A DNA stretch of 64,000 nucleotides from Ensifer sp. IC3342 (GCF_020193655.1 NZ_JADYVE010000003.1:372001-436000), one strand, 5' to 3'. Shown: positions 33,246 to 41,953, numbered from the stretch's first letter. Notes: generated by a model not told the origin, from the sequence alone. Translations and numbers: made by a program.

Positions 33246-34196
33246 CTACTCGAAGTCAACCGCCATCGCGTCGCGGATCGAGCCCGTGCGCGCCAGCCGC
33301 TGCATTGCCTCGCGGCTTTCGCGCTGGTGGCGCTGCGCCTGGTTCCTTGCCTTCATGCGTGGCACGGAGGCGGGCGCCGCCGCCACCTTCTGCAGGGCCT
33401 TTGCCCGCGACCGTTCGGCGATGAGCCCGAGGCGGGCGTAGTGCGCCAGCTTGAACAGCCGGTGGTCGGCGACTTCGCGCACCTCCTCGTCGGAAAAGCC
33501 GAGCTCCCGCGCCGTTTCGAAGGCGTCGGCGAAGAAGGCTTGTCGCCCCTCATCGTTTCCCGTTTCGGGAAACGCTTCGAGAAGCTTGGCGTTTTCCGCC
33601 TCCAGCCTCTCCTCGCTCGCCGCCGCCTGAAGCTCGGCCGCGACGCTTGTCGGCGCATCGGCAAGCGCCATCACCTGGGAGAGCTGTTCCAGCCCCGCCT
33701 GGTGCAGCGCCCATTGCCGCTGATAGGCTTGCGGATCGTAGAGCCTCAGTTCCTCCGGCGGCTCGTCGGGGATCTGGCCGGCAATGAGCTCGGCAACGGC
33801 GTTGGCGGTGGCCGTGACGCGGCTGCTCATGCTTTCGAGTGCCCGCCGCCCGTTGGCGAGGTCCTGGGTCTTGTGGCGGTAGTCGCGATCCCGCATGTAG
33901 CCGAGCTTCAGTTCCTTAAGCGGAACCTGCTCGCCGCCCTTGAGGGTCACGACCAGATCCTCGGCTTCGTTGGCCGGCTCCTCGTCGGAAAAGCCCGGCT
34001 CGTCACCTTGGGTATCAGGATCGTCATCCTCATCGGCGTATTCCGTGGTCGCTGCGCCCCACGCCTCTTCATCCTCGCCGTCCGGATTGGCCTCATGCGG
34101 CTCCCGGAAATCGAGGTCGTTAAAGCTTGCGGGCTCGAGCGATCCGTCAACGGTTTTGCTCCCGCCGAAAGACAGGTTGGCACTATCGTTCATCAT
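33246..34196 (-). CDS. Phage scaffold protein
   Basis: The 316-residue protein is strongly acidic in residues 30-80 (DEDDDPDTQGDEPGFSDEEP), then KLGYMRDRDYRHKTQDLANG (a motif frequent in scaffolds), a long helical middle and a basic C-terminus (RMKARNQAQRHQRESREAM) that would bind capsid. GAAAGGTC precedes tandem ATGs (34196/34193). It sits directly upstream of capsid. Confidence 0.88.
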   Translation of the reverse strand: MMNDSANLSFGGSKTVDGSLEPASFNDLDFREPHEANPDGEDEEAWGAATTEYADEDDDPDTQGDEPGFSDEEPANEAEDLVVTLKGGEQVPLKELKLGYMRDRDYRHKTQDLANGRRALESMSSRVTATANAVAELIAGQIPDEPPEELRLYDPQAYQRQWALHQAGLEQLSQVMALADAPTSVAAELQAAASEERLEAENAKLLEAFPETGNDEGRQAFFADAFETARELGFSDEEVREVADHRLFKLAHYARLGLIAERSRAKALQKVAAAPASVPRMKARNQAQRHQRESREAMQRLARTGSIRDAMAVDFE

Positions 34197-34398
34197 GGAA
34201 TGACCTTTCAAAGCATTTTAAGGCGAAATCGCACAAAAATGCAGCAAAGAGAGAGACTTTCGGCGAAACGGCAGACGACCCTTCGCGAAAGATTTGAGAC
34301 AATTCAAACGGCTAGATCGGTTTCCTGCATCAAATCGACAAGGAAACCGGCCAACGGCGAAGCGCCATTGGGGCGCCGCCGATGATACGCGCCCAGCG

Positions 34399-34635
34399 TC
34401 ACGCCGGCGCGCTCGTTCCCTCGGCCTTGGCTTGCTCCGTCAGGAACCTGAGCTTGCCGCGCAAATTACGGATCGCCCGCGCCTCGGCTGCAAAGGCCGC
34501 GCGGCTCTCATGGTCGGTGATCTTCGCATTGACGCAGCCGTTGATCGCCGCCGCTTCCAGTTCGTCCATCAGCCGGTCGAACAGCGGATTGTCGATGAGC
34601 GCCCGCGCCGCGGCAGTCCTTTCCTCTGGTTTCAT
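34399..34635 (-). CDS. Small phage late protein
   Basis: The 78-residue helical protein (MKPEERTAAARALIDNPLFD, then ELEAAAINGCVNAKITDHES) is of a type found near portal and scaffold genes in rhizobial phages. GGGAGA lies upstream of the ATG. A decayed copy of its 5' end and leader occurs 1 kb upstream, on the far side of a cargo gene. Confidence 0.72.
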   Translation of the reverse strand: MKPEERTAAARALIDNPLFDRLMDELEAAAINGCVNAKITDHESRAAFAAEARAIRNLRGKLRFLTEQAKAEGTSAPA

Positions 34636-34730
34636 GTCGTGTTGTCTCCCGTGAGAATTCAGACAAGTCCACCGCGTGAGAAAAGAGCGTCACACGGAAG
34701 GATTGAGTCCCGTTTTGTTCTGGGCTACCG
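34599..34730. repeat. Direct repeat A, flank of a cargo island (left copy)
   Basis: This copy comprises the 5' end of the small late gene and its leader. It pairs with 35623-35760: both contain GTTGTCTCCCGTGA, CACACGG-AGGATTGA and GTTTTGTTCTG in the same order and spacing. The copies are clearly homologous but not identical. Confidence 0.8.
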
Positions 34731-34826
34731 AGTTGATGGGCAGTTCGCCATCACGTGAGGCGCGGGCCCGTACATCTTGTGCGTCGCATCATTTCCGTAA
34801 CCGGCTATCAAAAAGGGCGACCGGCT

Positions 34827-35036
34827 TTGCAAGCAAAAACATCAGCTCCCGCTTGGGCGAAGACACTATTCGGGCTACTGACAGTCGTAGTAACGGCCCG
34901 GGCTGTAGAACACTATTTCTCCGACCACGACTACTGGACGACACTCTCTATCCAAATAGTGTCATGCATTGCGCTGTGCTACGTCGGAGATTTTGTATTG
35001 GGGGTGCTTTGGAAGACCTTCCGCACCCATAAATAG
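34827..35036 (+). CDS. Small two-helix membrane protein (cargo, opposite strand)
   Basis: A 69-residue product from TTG 34827 has helices at LFGLLTVVVTARAVEHYF and IQIVSCIALCYVGDFVLGVL. AAGGG precedes the TTG; an upstream ATG at 34755 lacks one. It lies inside the island bounded by the direct repeats, opposite in sense to the phage genes. Unknown family. Confidence 0.5.
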   Translation: MQAKTSAPAWAKTLFGLLTVVVTARAVEHYFSDHDYWTTLSIQIVSCIALCYVGDFVLGVLWKTFRTHK

Positions 35037-35065
35037 ATGGAAGCGTCCCCTGTTGAACTATCTCC

Positions 35066-35665
35066 TTACTGATCTGCAAATGCGCTGGCTTGCAACCGGA
35101 TAACTCCAGCACCTACGTGAGTTAAGCTACCCAGGCCGTCATCGCCGGAATAACCCCAATAGCCGGGATAATCGCGTTCATTCGGTATCAATACGCCGCG
35201 CGCGACGGACTCGGGAACCGGGCCATCCAGCTTGGATCCAAGCGCCCGACCAATTCGGCTCCCCACGACACGGCCGGCATTCTTCCCGAATTCGCCCAAG
35301 GGCAGTTTTGACCCCAGGTAGCCGCCCAGCCATCCGCCGGCGATCTCGCCCAGAGTTTCATAAAATCCCGCTCCACCCTCAGCCACTTCTATTGGTGATT
35401 GCGCAACGTATTGCCTAGGCGCCTCCTCGACTTGGGCAAAAAGCTGGTCGCTTCCTCACCGAAGTCGCGCAGCTCGAGTGGCGCGTGGTGGAAATCGTAT
35501 AGTCCTTTCATTCTCCTCATCGCCATATTCTCCAACATGCGCGCGGGTCAGTAGCTCTCCGACCATCGCGACATTTTGAGTTTCAATTCGGTGTCGATCT
35601 TGCAGGTCCTTAGAGACCCGGTAACGCCCGCGCAGCGGCGGTCCTTTCCTTCTGTTTCGTGTCAC
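35066..35665 (-). pseudogene. Glycine-zipper cargo gene interrupted by an in-frame TGA
   Basis: One reading frame runs over 200 codons with a single TGA at 35456-35458. The part after it has no good start and encodes a glycine-zipper protein (LGEIAGGWLGGYLGSKLPLG, NAGRVVGSRIGRALGSKL) like the C-terminus of the gene at 22.1 kb. The part before it (RVSKDLQDRHRIETQNVAMV, THVGEYG-like) reads as protein, but its first 14 codons come from the repeated phage leader in another frame. It is therefore probably a hybrid, inactive gene. Confidence 0.6.
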
Positions 35666-35760
35666 GTTGTCTCCCGTGACGATACGGACGAAACTAGCCG
35701 TCTCGTTTCAGTGAAGGTCGCCACACGGCAGGATTGATTCCTGTTTTGTTCTGAACTATC
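35623..35760. repeat. Direct repeat A, flank of a cargo island (right copy)
   Basis: This copy has GTTGTCTCCCGTGA, CCACACGGCAGGATTGA and CTGTTTTGTTCTG as in the left copy. In the position of the left copy's ATG it has ACG on the minus strand, and 15 codons follow (KERTAAARAL identical to the late protein) before a stop, so it is a dead 5' fragment. Confidence 0.8.
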
Positions 35761-35868
35761 TCTTCAGAAGCGCAGCCGCGTCTTTGTGGAGAAGCCCCCG
35801 AAACGCCGATGATCGCGAGAGCATTGAGCAGGTGTGCAAGCAGCAAGTTGGCCAACTGGTTTTAGAAC

Positions 35869-36165
35869 ATGAGAAAACTATTCCTCGCATTCGATGTTAT
35901 CCTCAGTTCCGTCCTAGGTATTCTTGACCTTCTCATCTTTGATTTTTTCCTGCATCGGACGGCGCGCGTCATCGTGCCGCTGGTCAGTTTCGGCCGATTC
36001 GAAGTCGAGAAAATTTACTCGGCAGACACCGGCTTCAACTGGCTAGGCCTGAAGCGTCTTCCATCCGGTCGCTTCCTTCTCAATTCCATGATGAGCATGT
36101 TTGCCGGGGCGGTCTTCTGGCTGCTTTGTCTTGTTGCCTATCTGGCCTTCATGCGCGGCATCTAG
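35869..36165 (+). CDS. Small membrane protein, tandem paralog A (cargo)
   Basis: The 98-residue protein has an N-terminal hydrophobic helix (LFLAFDVILSSVLGILDLLI), a conserved block FFLHRTARVIVPLVSFGRF, then SADTGFNWLGLKRLPSGR, and a C-terminal helix (GAVFWLLCLVAYLAFMRG). A diverged copy follows 40 bases on. No family is recognised; pairs of this sort can be immunity proteins, but that is a guess. Confidence 0.65.
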   Translation: MRKLFLAFDVILSSVLGILDLLIFDFFLHRTARVIVPLVSFGRFEVEKIYSADTGFNWLGLKRLPSGRFLLNSMMSMFAGAVFWLLCLVAYLAFMRGI

Positions 36166-36205
36166 CCCGCACACCTCTCCATTCAACTCGGAAAACGAGC
36201 GAAAC

Positions 36206-36505
36206 ATGAGCAGGAAAAAACTCTTTGCGCTCGATGTCGCTTTCTCCGCGATCACCAATTTATTCGAACTCCTCGTCGTCGAGTTCTTTCTTCACGGAAC
36301 AGCACGGATCATCGTGCCCCTGTTGAGCTTCGGCAGGATTGTCGTCGGCGATTTCTATCTTGAAGAATCCGGCTTCAACTGGTTCGGACTGAAGCGCCGG
36401 GAAGACGGCCGCTAACAGATGAGCTCCGACGCCAGCAAGGTGGCCGCCCTGGTCTTCTGGGTGCTTTGCCTTGCGGCCTATGCGCTTTACGCGCGCGGGT
36501 ATTGA
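36206..36505 (+). pseudogene. Small membrane protein, tandem paralog B with in-frame stop
   Basis: It begins MSRKKLFALDVAFSAITNLF and keeps the block FFLHGTARIIVPLLSFGRI and SGFNWFGLKRREDGR. A TAA at 36413-36415 then interrupts, and the frame carries on as KVAALVFWVLCLAAYALYAR to a TGA at 36503, exactly matching the C-terminal helix of paralog A. It is either a nonsense mutant or yields a truncated product without its second helix. Confidence 0.75.
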
Positions 36506-36516
36506 CCGCGTTAGGG

Positions 36517-36867
36517 TTATTCGCGCCAGTCGTCCTGTGCCCGTCTCAGGGAAACGCGTCCTGAAAACAGGCTCTCCCATAGCGTATCTCTCTCCTGAAC
36601 ACCGAAAGACGCCGGTAGCCGCGAGGTACGCTTCACCGGTGCCATTTTCCGGGTGTTCCGAGGATCGCGTGGGTCACCCTTGTAGGACTCTTCCCAAAAT
36701 CCCGGATTCTGATGGTACGCATCACGGGCATCGTGCCATTCGATGCCGAAGTCTCTCGCGATGCGATCCGCATAGGCTTCATCCGGGTTGAGGGTGTCGT
36801 TGAACATCGAGTTGCGCAATTTCTTGCTGATCTTCTTCAGTCCATATTTGATCAAAAATGGATACAT
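36517..36867 (-). CDS. Hypothetical small cargo protein
   Basis: The 116-residue basic protein starts MYPFLIKYGLKKISKKLRNS, then DEAYADRIARDFGIEWHDAR and a Pro/Arg-rich middle. GGAGAG lies 5 bases before the ATG. It converges with the membrane-protein pair. Unknown family; the sense agrees with the phage late genes. Confidence 0.6.
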   Translation of the reverse strand: MYPFLIKYGLKKISKKLRNSMFNDTLNPDEAYADRIARDFGIEWHDARDAYHQNPGFWEESYKGDPRDPRNTRKMAPVKRTSRLPASFGVQERDTLWESLFSGRVSLRRAQDDWRE

Positions 36868-37035
36868 TTAACTCTCCTTGGCGCGCGAAGCCCACGCCGC
36901 CACAGCGTGTCGGACGCGGGCGGATACGGGGCTCGTCGCTGTGCTTAGAATGGCGTCCCTCAAGCGTCCCGACCGATGTCGTGGATGCCGCGCTGTTTGG
37001 TAAAGTTCCAGCTTTTGGGCTGATTGGAGTGTGCT

Positions 37036-37845
37036 ATGACGGCTGCATCGACGTTCAACGCCAGCACGGGCGACGGTTACGAGCTGCAGATGGGGCGTTG
37101 GAGCCGCCGGCTTGCTGTTCCGTTCCTGGCATTCGCCGGGGTCTCGAGCGGTGAACGGGTGCTGGACGTGGGCTGCGGCACGGGCAGCTTGACGTTTCTG
37201 CTGTCCGAGCGGCCAGACCTGGCAGCTGTCTGCGGGATAGACTATGCGCCGCCCTACATCGAACACGCCACCCGCAGAAACTCTGATCCGCGCGTCTCTT
37301 TCCGTGTCGGCGACGCATGCGCTTTGCCTTTCCCCGACGCGGCGTTCGACCGGGTTCTGTCGCTCCTGATGCTCCATTTCGTTTCCGAGCCGCATCGAGC
37401 GGTGGCAGAGATGCGCCGTGTCGCGCGACCTGGGGCGACGGTCGCAGCCACCGTATGGGACGCACGCGGCGGCTTTGTTGCCAATCGCATGTTCTTGGAT
37501 ACCGCGGCAGCGCTTGATCCCGCCGCTGGACTGCTTCGTGCACGCGCCTGCACCCGCCCCATGACACGGCCGGGCGAGTTGGAGTCGGCTTGGCGTAAAG
37601 CCGGCCTCACCAACGTTGAGACGGCAGAGCTTGCCATCCGCATGGAATACGCGTCCTTCGACGACTACTGGGCGCCATACCTTGGCAAGGATGGACCGGG
37701 TGCCGAATATGTCGCGACGCTCGACGAGCAGGCGCGCGCGAGGCTTCGCGATGCGATCCGTTCTGCCTACCTCGACGGCGACGTTGACGGTCCGCGGTCC
37801 TATGTGGCCGTTGCCTGGGCTGTCAAAGGGACCGTGACGCCTTGA
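37036..37845 (+). CDS. SAM-dependent class I methyltransferase
   Basis: The 269-residue enzyme has motif I VLDVGCGTGSLTFLLSE, the acidic loop VCGIDYAPPYIEHA, motif DACALPFPDAAFDRVLSLLM and RVARPGATVAATVWD. This is the UbiE/Methyltransf_11 type acting on small molecules. GGAG precedes ATG 37036. It looks like a normal host gene placed inside the phage late region, on the opposite strand. Confidence 0.88.
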   Translation: MTAASTFNASTGDGYELQMGRWSRRLAVPFLAFAGVSSGERVLDVGCGTGSLTFLLSERPDLAAVCGIDYAPPYIEHATRRNSDPRVSFRVGDACALPFPDAAFDRVLSLLMLHFVSEPHRAVAEMRRVARPGATVAATVWDARGGFVANRMFLDTAAALDPAAGLLRARACTRPMTRPGELESAWRKAGLTNVETAELAIRMEYASFDDYWAPYLGKDGPGAEYVATLDEQARARLRDAIRSAYLDGDVDGPRSYVAVAWAVKGTVTP

Positions 37846-37924
37846 GTACGCAAAAACTGGTCAGACGCTCGTAACTCGTCGGACCACAGCCTCTTCACGC
37901 GCGGGTTCTTACGCCACCATCCGC

Positions 37925-38188
37925 CTATTTGCTCGCCCGCTTCGTGCACTGGTTCTCCCGCTTCACGCAGGCGATCTGCGGCGTCGAGCACTCGGCCACA
38001 CCGTTCACCACCGCGCAGAACGAACACTGGTCGTTGAACTCCAGGCAGTCCGGATTGGCCGCCATGAATTCCTGCAAGCTGTCGCCCTGCGTTTGAGCCG
38101 TCGCCCCGCCCCCGGCCGAAAGCGCGGCCGCAGCACTGGCAACAGCGAATGCAAATGAAAGGGCGAACTTACGGACGGCATATCTCAT
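37925..38188 (-). CDS. Small Cys-rich exported protein
   Basis: The 87-residue precursor has a signal peptide (KFALSFAFAVASAAAALSAG) and a mature part with six Cys (CLEFNDQC, CAVVNGVAEC, CVKRENQC), probably three disulfides. Start at 38188 follows GGAAA. It lies just downstream of the M20 gene and reads the same way. Function unknown. Confidence 0.65.
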   Translation of the reverse strand: MRYAVRKFALSFAFAVASAAAALSAGGGATAQTQGDSLQEFMAANPDCLEFNDQCSFCAVVNGVAECSTPQIACVKRENQCTKRASK

Positions 38189-38245
38189 TCCATTTCCTTT
38201 CGCGGCGCCGACCAATTTGTCCTTCAAAACTCGTCGATCTTGCAG

Positions 38246-39400
38246 TCAGTCCACCAGGTTGCGGATCGCGCGCATGAAGACACGGGCGCCGATGCCGATC
38301 AGCGCGTCAGGAAAATCATAATCGGGATTGTGCAGCCGCGGATGGTTCTCGCCGGCGCCGAGGAAAAACATCGCCGACGGCGCCAGGCGGCCGAAGAGGC
38401 CGAAATCCTCCGATGCCTTCATCGGCAGCGCGCCAGCACCCTGATCGTGGCTGACGCCCTCGTCGTCGAGCGCCCGCCTGAGTTCGTCGACCGCAGCCGC
38501 CGCATTGCTGCACTGATGGAAAACGTCCTCGTAGCTGATCGTCGCGTCAAGCTTCGCCGCCTCGGCCTCCTTGCGCACAAGTGCCTCCGCGGCCGCCACC
38601 AGCGCCGCCATACGCTCGTCCGTCAGCGTGCGCAGCGTCGCCCAGATTTCCGCATAGCCGGGGCTGATGCCGAAGGCCTGCTCGCCGAGCTTCGCATGTG
38701 TCACCGTCACCAGCGTGAAATTCTCGTCGAGCGCGCCGCCGGTACCAAGCGCGGTGAGGCCACCCAGGAGCTTTGCGAGCGCAAAGGTCGGCGCGACCCC
38801 GTCTTCCGGCGACGAGGCATGCGCCGTCTTGCCGGAAAGCATGATCTTCATGCCGCGTGACGCGCAGTTGACCGGCCCCTTGGTGAGCGCCACATGGCCG
38901 AGTGGCAGCCCGGGGAAATTGTGCAGCGAAAATACGAAGTCAGGTTTGAGCGCGCAAAATTTCGGATCGGCGAGGACCGCTGCCGCCCCTGCTCCGTTTT
39001 CCTCGGCCGGCTGGAAGAGCAAGATCGCCCGCCCACGCGCCGGCCGCTTGCGGCCGAGCCCTTTGGCCAGCGCCATCAGGATTGCCATGTGCCCGTCGTG
39101 CCCGCAGAGGTGCCCCTTGCCGATAGCCTCCGAGCGGTGCGGCAAATCGGAAACCTCCTCGATCGGCAGGCCGTCGAGCTCGGCGCGGATCATCACCGTC
39201 GGCCCCTCGCCGGCCCCCCGGTAGATCGCCGCCACGCCATGCCCACCAAGCCCGGTGACGATCTCGTCGGCGCCGGCTTCTTCAAGCGCCCGCACGACCG
39301 CCCCAGCCGTCTCCGCCTCCGCGCCCGAAAGCTCGGGCCGGCGATGCAGCGCGCGCCGAAACGCCGTGATCTCGTCCAGTTCGCCACCGCTCAGAAACAT
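38246..39400 (-). CDS. M20-family amidohydrolase (hippurate/amino-acid amide hydrolase type)
   Basis: The 384-residue cytosolic enzyme has the M20D pattern: FRRALHRRPELSGAEAET, IRAELDGLPIEEVSDLPHRS, LCGHDGHMAILMALAKGL (metal ligands), LLFQPAEENGAGAAAVLAD and FSLHNFPGLPLGHVALTKG, with a dimerisation domain between. It removes acyl groups from N-acyl amino acids or similar compounds. It looks like a chromosomal metabolic gene within the phage interval. Confidence 0.93.
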   Translation of the reverse strand: MFLSGGELDEITAFRRALHRRPELSGAEAETAGAVVRALEEAGADEIVTGLGGHGVAAIYRGAGEGPTVMIRAELDGLPIEEVSDLPHRSEAIGKGHLCGHDGHMAILMALAKGLGRKRPARGRAILLFQPAEENGAGAAAVLADPKFCALKPDFVFSLHNFPGLPLGHVALTKGPVNCASRGMKIMLSGKTAHASSPEDGVAPTFALAKLLGGLTALGTGGALDENFTLVTVTHAKLGEQAFGISPGYAEIWATLRTLTDERMAALVAAAEALVRKEAEAAKLDATISYEDVFHQCSNAAAAVDELRRALDDEGVSHDQGAGALPMKASEDFGLFGRLAPSAMFFLGAGENHPRLHNPDYDFPDALIGIGARVFMRAIRNLVD

Positions 39401-39525
39401 GCCTCAACTCCCCGAATGCACGCACCGCCAAGGGCCTCCGCTTCGTTCTTCCAAGCATCAAGGACAATGATCTTGCAGGCGCGGTCGCCGAGATAGATCG
39501 TGCTCAGGAATTCGTCGGCCTTCAT
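39391..39525 (-). CDS. Short truncated ORF (DUF6258-like start)
   Basis: A 44-codon frame starts MKADEFLSTIYLGDRACKII, a pattern that recalls the beginning of DUF6258 proteins, then loses similarity and ends over the start of the M20 gene. No clear ribosome site is seen. It is probably a gene remnant joined to the M20 5' end. Confidence 0.4.
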   Translation of the reverse strand: MKADEFLSTIYLGDRACKIIVLDAWKNEAEALGGACIRGVEACF

Positions 39526-39529
39526 TCTC

Positions 39530-39836
39530 TTACCTAATCGGCCAATGTGCATCAGTCGACGGGCCCGCGGTAAGTCTCTTCATCATAAGGAATTCAAGGA
39601 CGCCATACGTCAACGCAAAAACGGGATAGTGAAAGTTCAGCCAGCTCAATGCTGAAAAAATCAAGACGCTTCCACAATCGCACCTTGGGAAGGGGGACGA
39701 AGGCAAACACGTAAAGAAGTGAAAACAATGCTGCCGCGCCGAAAGTAAAGTGGCGATCGTAGGACCATGCCGCAAATACAAGCATGACAGCGTAGCTGAG
39801 GAACAAGCGAACAGTATTCAGAACCGCATACCGCAT
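39530..39836 (-). pseudogene. Small membrane protein split by a frameshift
   Basis: The first frame (MRYAVLNTVRLFLSYAVMLV, FGAAALFSLLYVFAFVPL) stops making sense after a run of six T (plus-strand A at 39655-39660). Reading on in the next frame gives FSALSWLNFHYPVFALTYGV and LEFLMMKRL, again membrane-like, to a stop at 39530. Removing one T restores a 100-residue protein of three to four helices. GAGG precedes the ATG. Confidence 0.6.
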
Positions 39837-39977
39837 CGAAGGCCTCGAAAAGGTTTGGCGACAATTAGCCCGACAAAATGCCTGGCAGATTGGCTAACGT
39901 TCGTCCAGCAGATTTGCGGCAGATTTACGCTCGGCCTGGCTGCATTCCTCGCAGATACGACTATACCTTGAATCCGG

Positions 39978-40577
39978 CTAGCGGTCGGATCCTGCCGCCG
40001 ACCTAGCCGCCCGCTTCGCGCACTCTCGCCCGAAGAGCTCGCGATCACGGCGTTCGCATTCGGCGCGCCAGCACTCGGCGACGATGCGCTCATAGCGTTC
40101 GCAAAGGCCGAGCCACCGCCTCGCAGCCTCGGGGTCAGCAATTCCCGGATCGGCTGCCTCTTGGCGGGCCCGCTCCAGTTCGGCCTTGGCCTGGCAGAGA
40201 CATTCGATGTCGCGTAACTGCGCAGCGAACGCATGCCGCGCTTCTGAGTACGCAATTATTCGGTCTCGACGAGGGACGATGTCGCCGAACCAGCCAGTCC
40301 TGGCGGCGTCCTGATCAAGGATACGCCTCCGCTCCCCAAGTTCGCGCAGGTAGTGCTCGTGCTGTTTTTCCAGCTGATGCCAATTCGCCAGCAAGGTCCG
40401 CACGGGCTCGTACTCCTCGCACTCAGCAAGCCAGTGCCTCGCAGCTTCTGGATCGGCCCGGGTGCGCTCTGAGAGCCGGCGCCTGAAGAGGCTAACCTCG
40501 GTCTCTTTTTCAGGTCGCATTTTCACCGAAAGCCACGGCGGAGGACCGCATTCGCCGGATGCATCCATCTGTTTCAT
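39978..40577 (-). CDS. Charged helical hypothetical protein with internal repeat
   Basis: The 199-residue protein is rich in Arg, Glu and Ala with several Cys. Two segments align (DPEAARHWLAECEEYEPVRT and DPEAARRWLGLCERYERIVA), so it has an internal duplication about 100 residues apart. GAGAGG lies upstream of the ATG. It follows the metallopeptidase gene in sense and is of unknown family. Confidence 0.6.
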   Translation of the reverse strand: MKQMDASGECGPPPWLSVKMRPEKETEVSLFRRRLSERTRADPEAARHWLAECEEYEPVRTLLANWHQLEKQHEHYLRELGERRRILDQDAARTGWFGDIVPRRDRIIAYSEARHAFAAQLRDIECLCQAKAELERARQEAADPGIADPEAARRWLGLCERYERIVAECWRAECERRDRELFGRECAKRAARSAAGSDR

Positions 40578-40675
40578 CGTTACACCTCTCGCTTGCGGAG
40601 GATAGCGACATCCGCCTACTCAAAGTGGATGATAACCGCGCCGTGACAGGTGGACAAGTCGGTGTGCCAGCACTT

Positions 40676-41953
40676 CTAGTTGCGGCCGGAAGGCGCTCTC
40701 CTTTTGGGCGTCTCTTCCCCGATCCGGGGAGTCAGTTGGTAAGCCATTCCCATTGGAAGGCCCATTGGCAATATTTTGCTGTTGAATTGAATGAATTTAC
40801 TCACCACCGGATCCGGATTGACATACTCTCGTATGCGCGCCGCCGTTCGTGGGGCAATTGTCTTGATAGCGTTCGGATTGGTCATATACATCCGGAGAGC
40901 CTCGGCTATGTATTCGCGTCGTGCCGAGGCATCAGAGTAGCCGTCATGCTGGGGACGCCAGAAATTGCCTTCTGGCGGTTTTCCCTTCTTGAGGCTGTGG
41001 TAAATGGCCTCCAATTCCCTCTCCAGTCCTCGATCCGGTATGCGCCCCGCAAGGCGATCGATTATGTGACCATTTTCGTGTGCCAGCACGCGCGTCACAT
41101 CCTTTGGATCAAGGTCGTTGGCGATTCTGACAGTTGGTACATTTGTCACGGGATCGAGTCCGAACAATCCAGCATTTCCTTCGATCTCGTCCGGTGCGAC
41201 CAGCTTATATGCTTGTCCGGTGGTCCGCTTGGTCATCCTCGCAAGTTGCTCATGGCTGAGCGTTACATCGGGCTTTCCTTCCCACCGGCGCCCGGCAACG
41301 ATGCCCGGTCGAAGTTTCCGGCCCTCCAGATCCTCCAAAATCTTCCCGGTTCGGTCAGCCACTGCTCCGAGCGGATAGTCGTCTCTGAAAGGCCGTTGCG
41401 GAAAGATGGGAGGATCAACCTCGATCTGGTTGATAGCAGCGTGCGAGCCTTGATAGCCTCTGCGGGGCCGGAATTCGGAAAGGCCGTGCCCTCCTGTCGA
41501 GACATCGGCTCCTCGTTGAACGGCTCTTTTGGCTATTTTGGCACCCTTGCCGAACGTTGAAAGGGCACCGCCGGGAACGGCTCCCACAGCATCCCATGCA
41601 GCGCCGCTGTAGTTATCGAGTTTGTATTTCCGGTAAGCCTCGTCGGCGCTGAAGACCGCGCCCGCCGGCGTGAAATCGACAGGAGAGACGAAGTCACTGG
41701 TAGCAGGAGTGGCATTGCCCATAAGCCGCTCGACACGAGTTCGGGTGGCGAGTGATGGCTTGTCGCCAAAGAAGCCAAGGATCCCGTCTGTCGCGTTGTC
41801 GCGCCACGTTGGATGATAGGCCGTCCATACCGCGGAGGGCGCCTGCTCTTCACGAAAATCCCTGAGCTCAAGCGGAGTCGCCGCCGCTCGCGCCGGCGAC
41901 TGCAATGACAGCGCCCCGCTTGGATCGTAAGCCAGTTTCTTAATCTTCTTCAT
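40676..41953 (-). CDS. Cargo zinc metallopeptidase-like protein coupled to portal
   Basis: The 425-residue protein carries HENGH at residues 292-296 in VTRVLAHENGHIIDRLAG, and REYIAEALRMY near 346-356 offers a third ligand, the layout of gluzincin-like peptidases. The N-terminal 150 residues (TSDFVSPVDFTPAGAVFSAD) are like those of phage-carried large proteins. Its ATG shares a base with the portal stop (TGATG), so it is made with the virion proteins. A packaged effector or head protease is possible; neither is shown. Confidence 0.7.
   Translation of the reverse strand: MKKIKKLAYDPSGALSLQSPARAAATPLELRDFREEQAPSAVWTAYHPTWRDNATDGILGFFGDKPSLATRTRVERLMGNATPATSDFVSPVDFTPAGAVFSADEAYRKYKLDNYSGAAWDAVGAVPGGALSTFGKGAKIAKRAVQRGADVSTGGHGLSEFRPRRGYQGSHAAINQIEVDPPIFPQRPFRDDYPLGAVADRTGKILEDLEGRKLRPGIVAGRRWEGKPDVTLSHEQLARMTKRTTGQAYKLVAPDEIEGNAGLFGLDPVTNVPTVRIANDLDPKDVTRVLAHENGHIIDRLAGRIPDRGLERELEAIYHSLKKGKPPEGNFWRPQHDGYSDASARREYIAEALRMYMTNPNAIKTIAPRTAARIREYVNPDPVVSKFIQFNSKILPMGLPMGMAYQLTPRIGEETPKRRAPSGRN

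Noticed and set aside
35456-35458. In-frame TGA considered as selenocysteine
   Set aside because: No selenocysteine insertion hairpin was seen, no selenoprotein family matches, and the 5' end is clearly rearranged, so decay is simpler.
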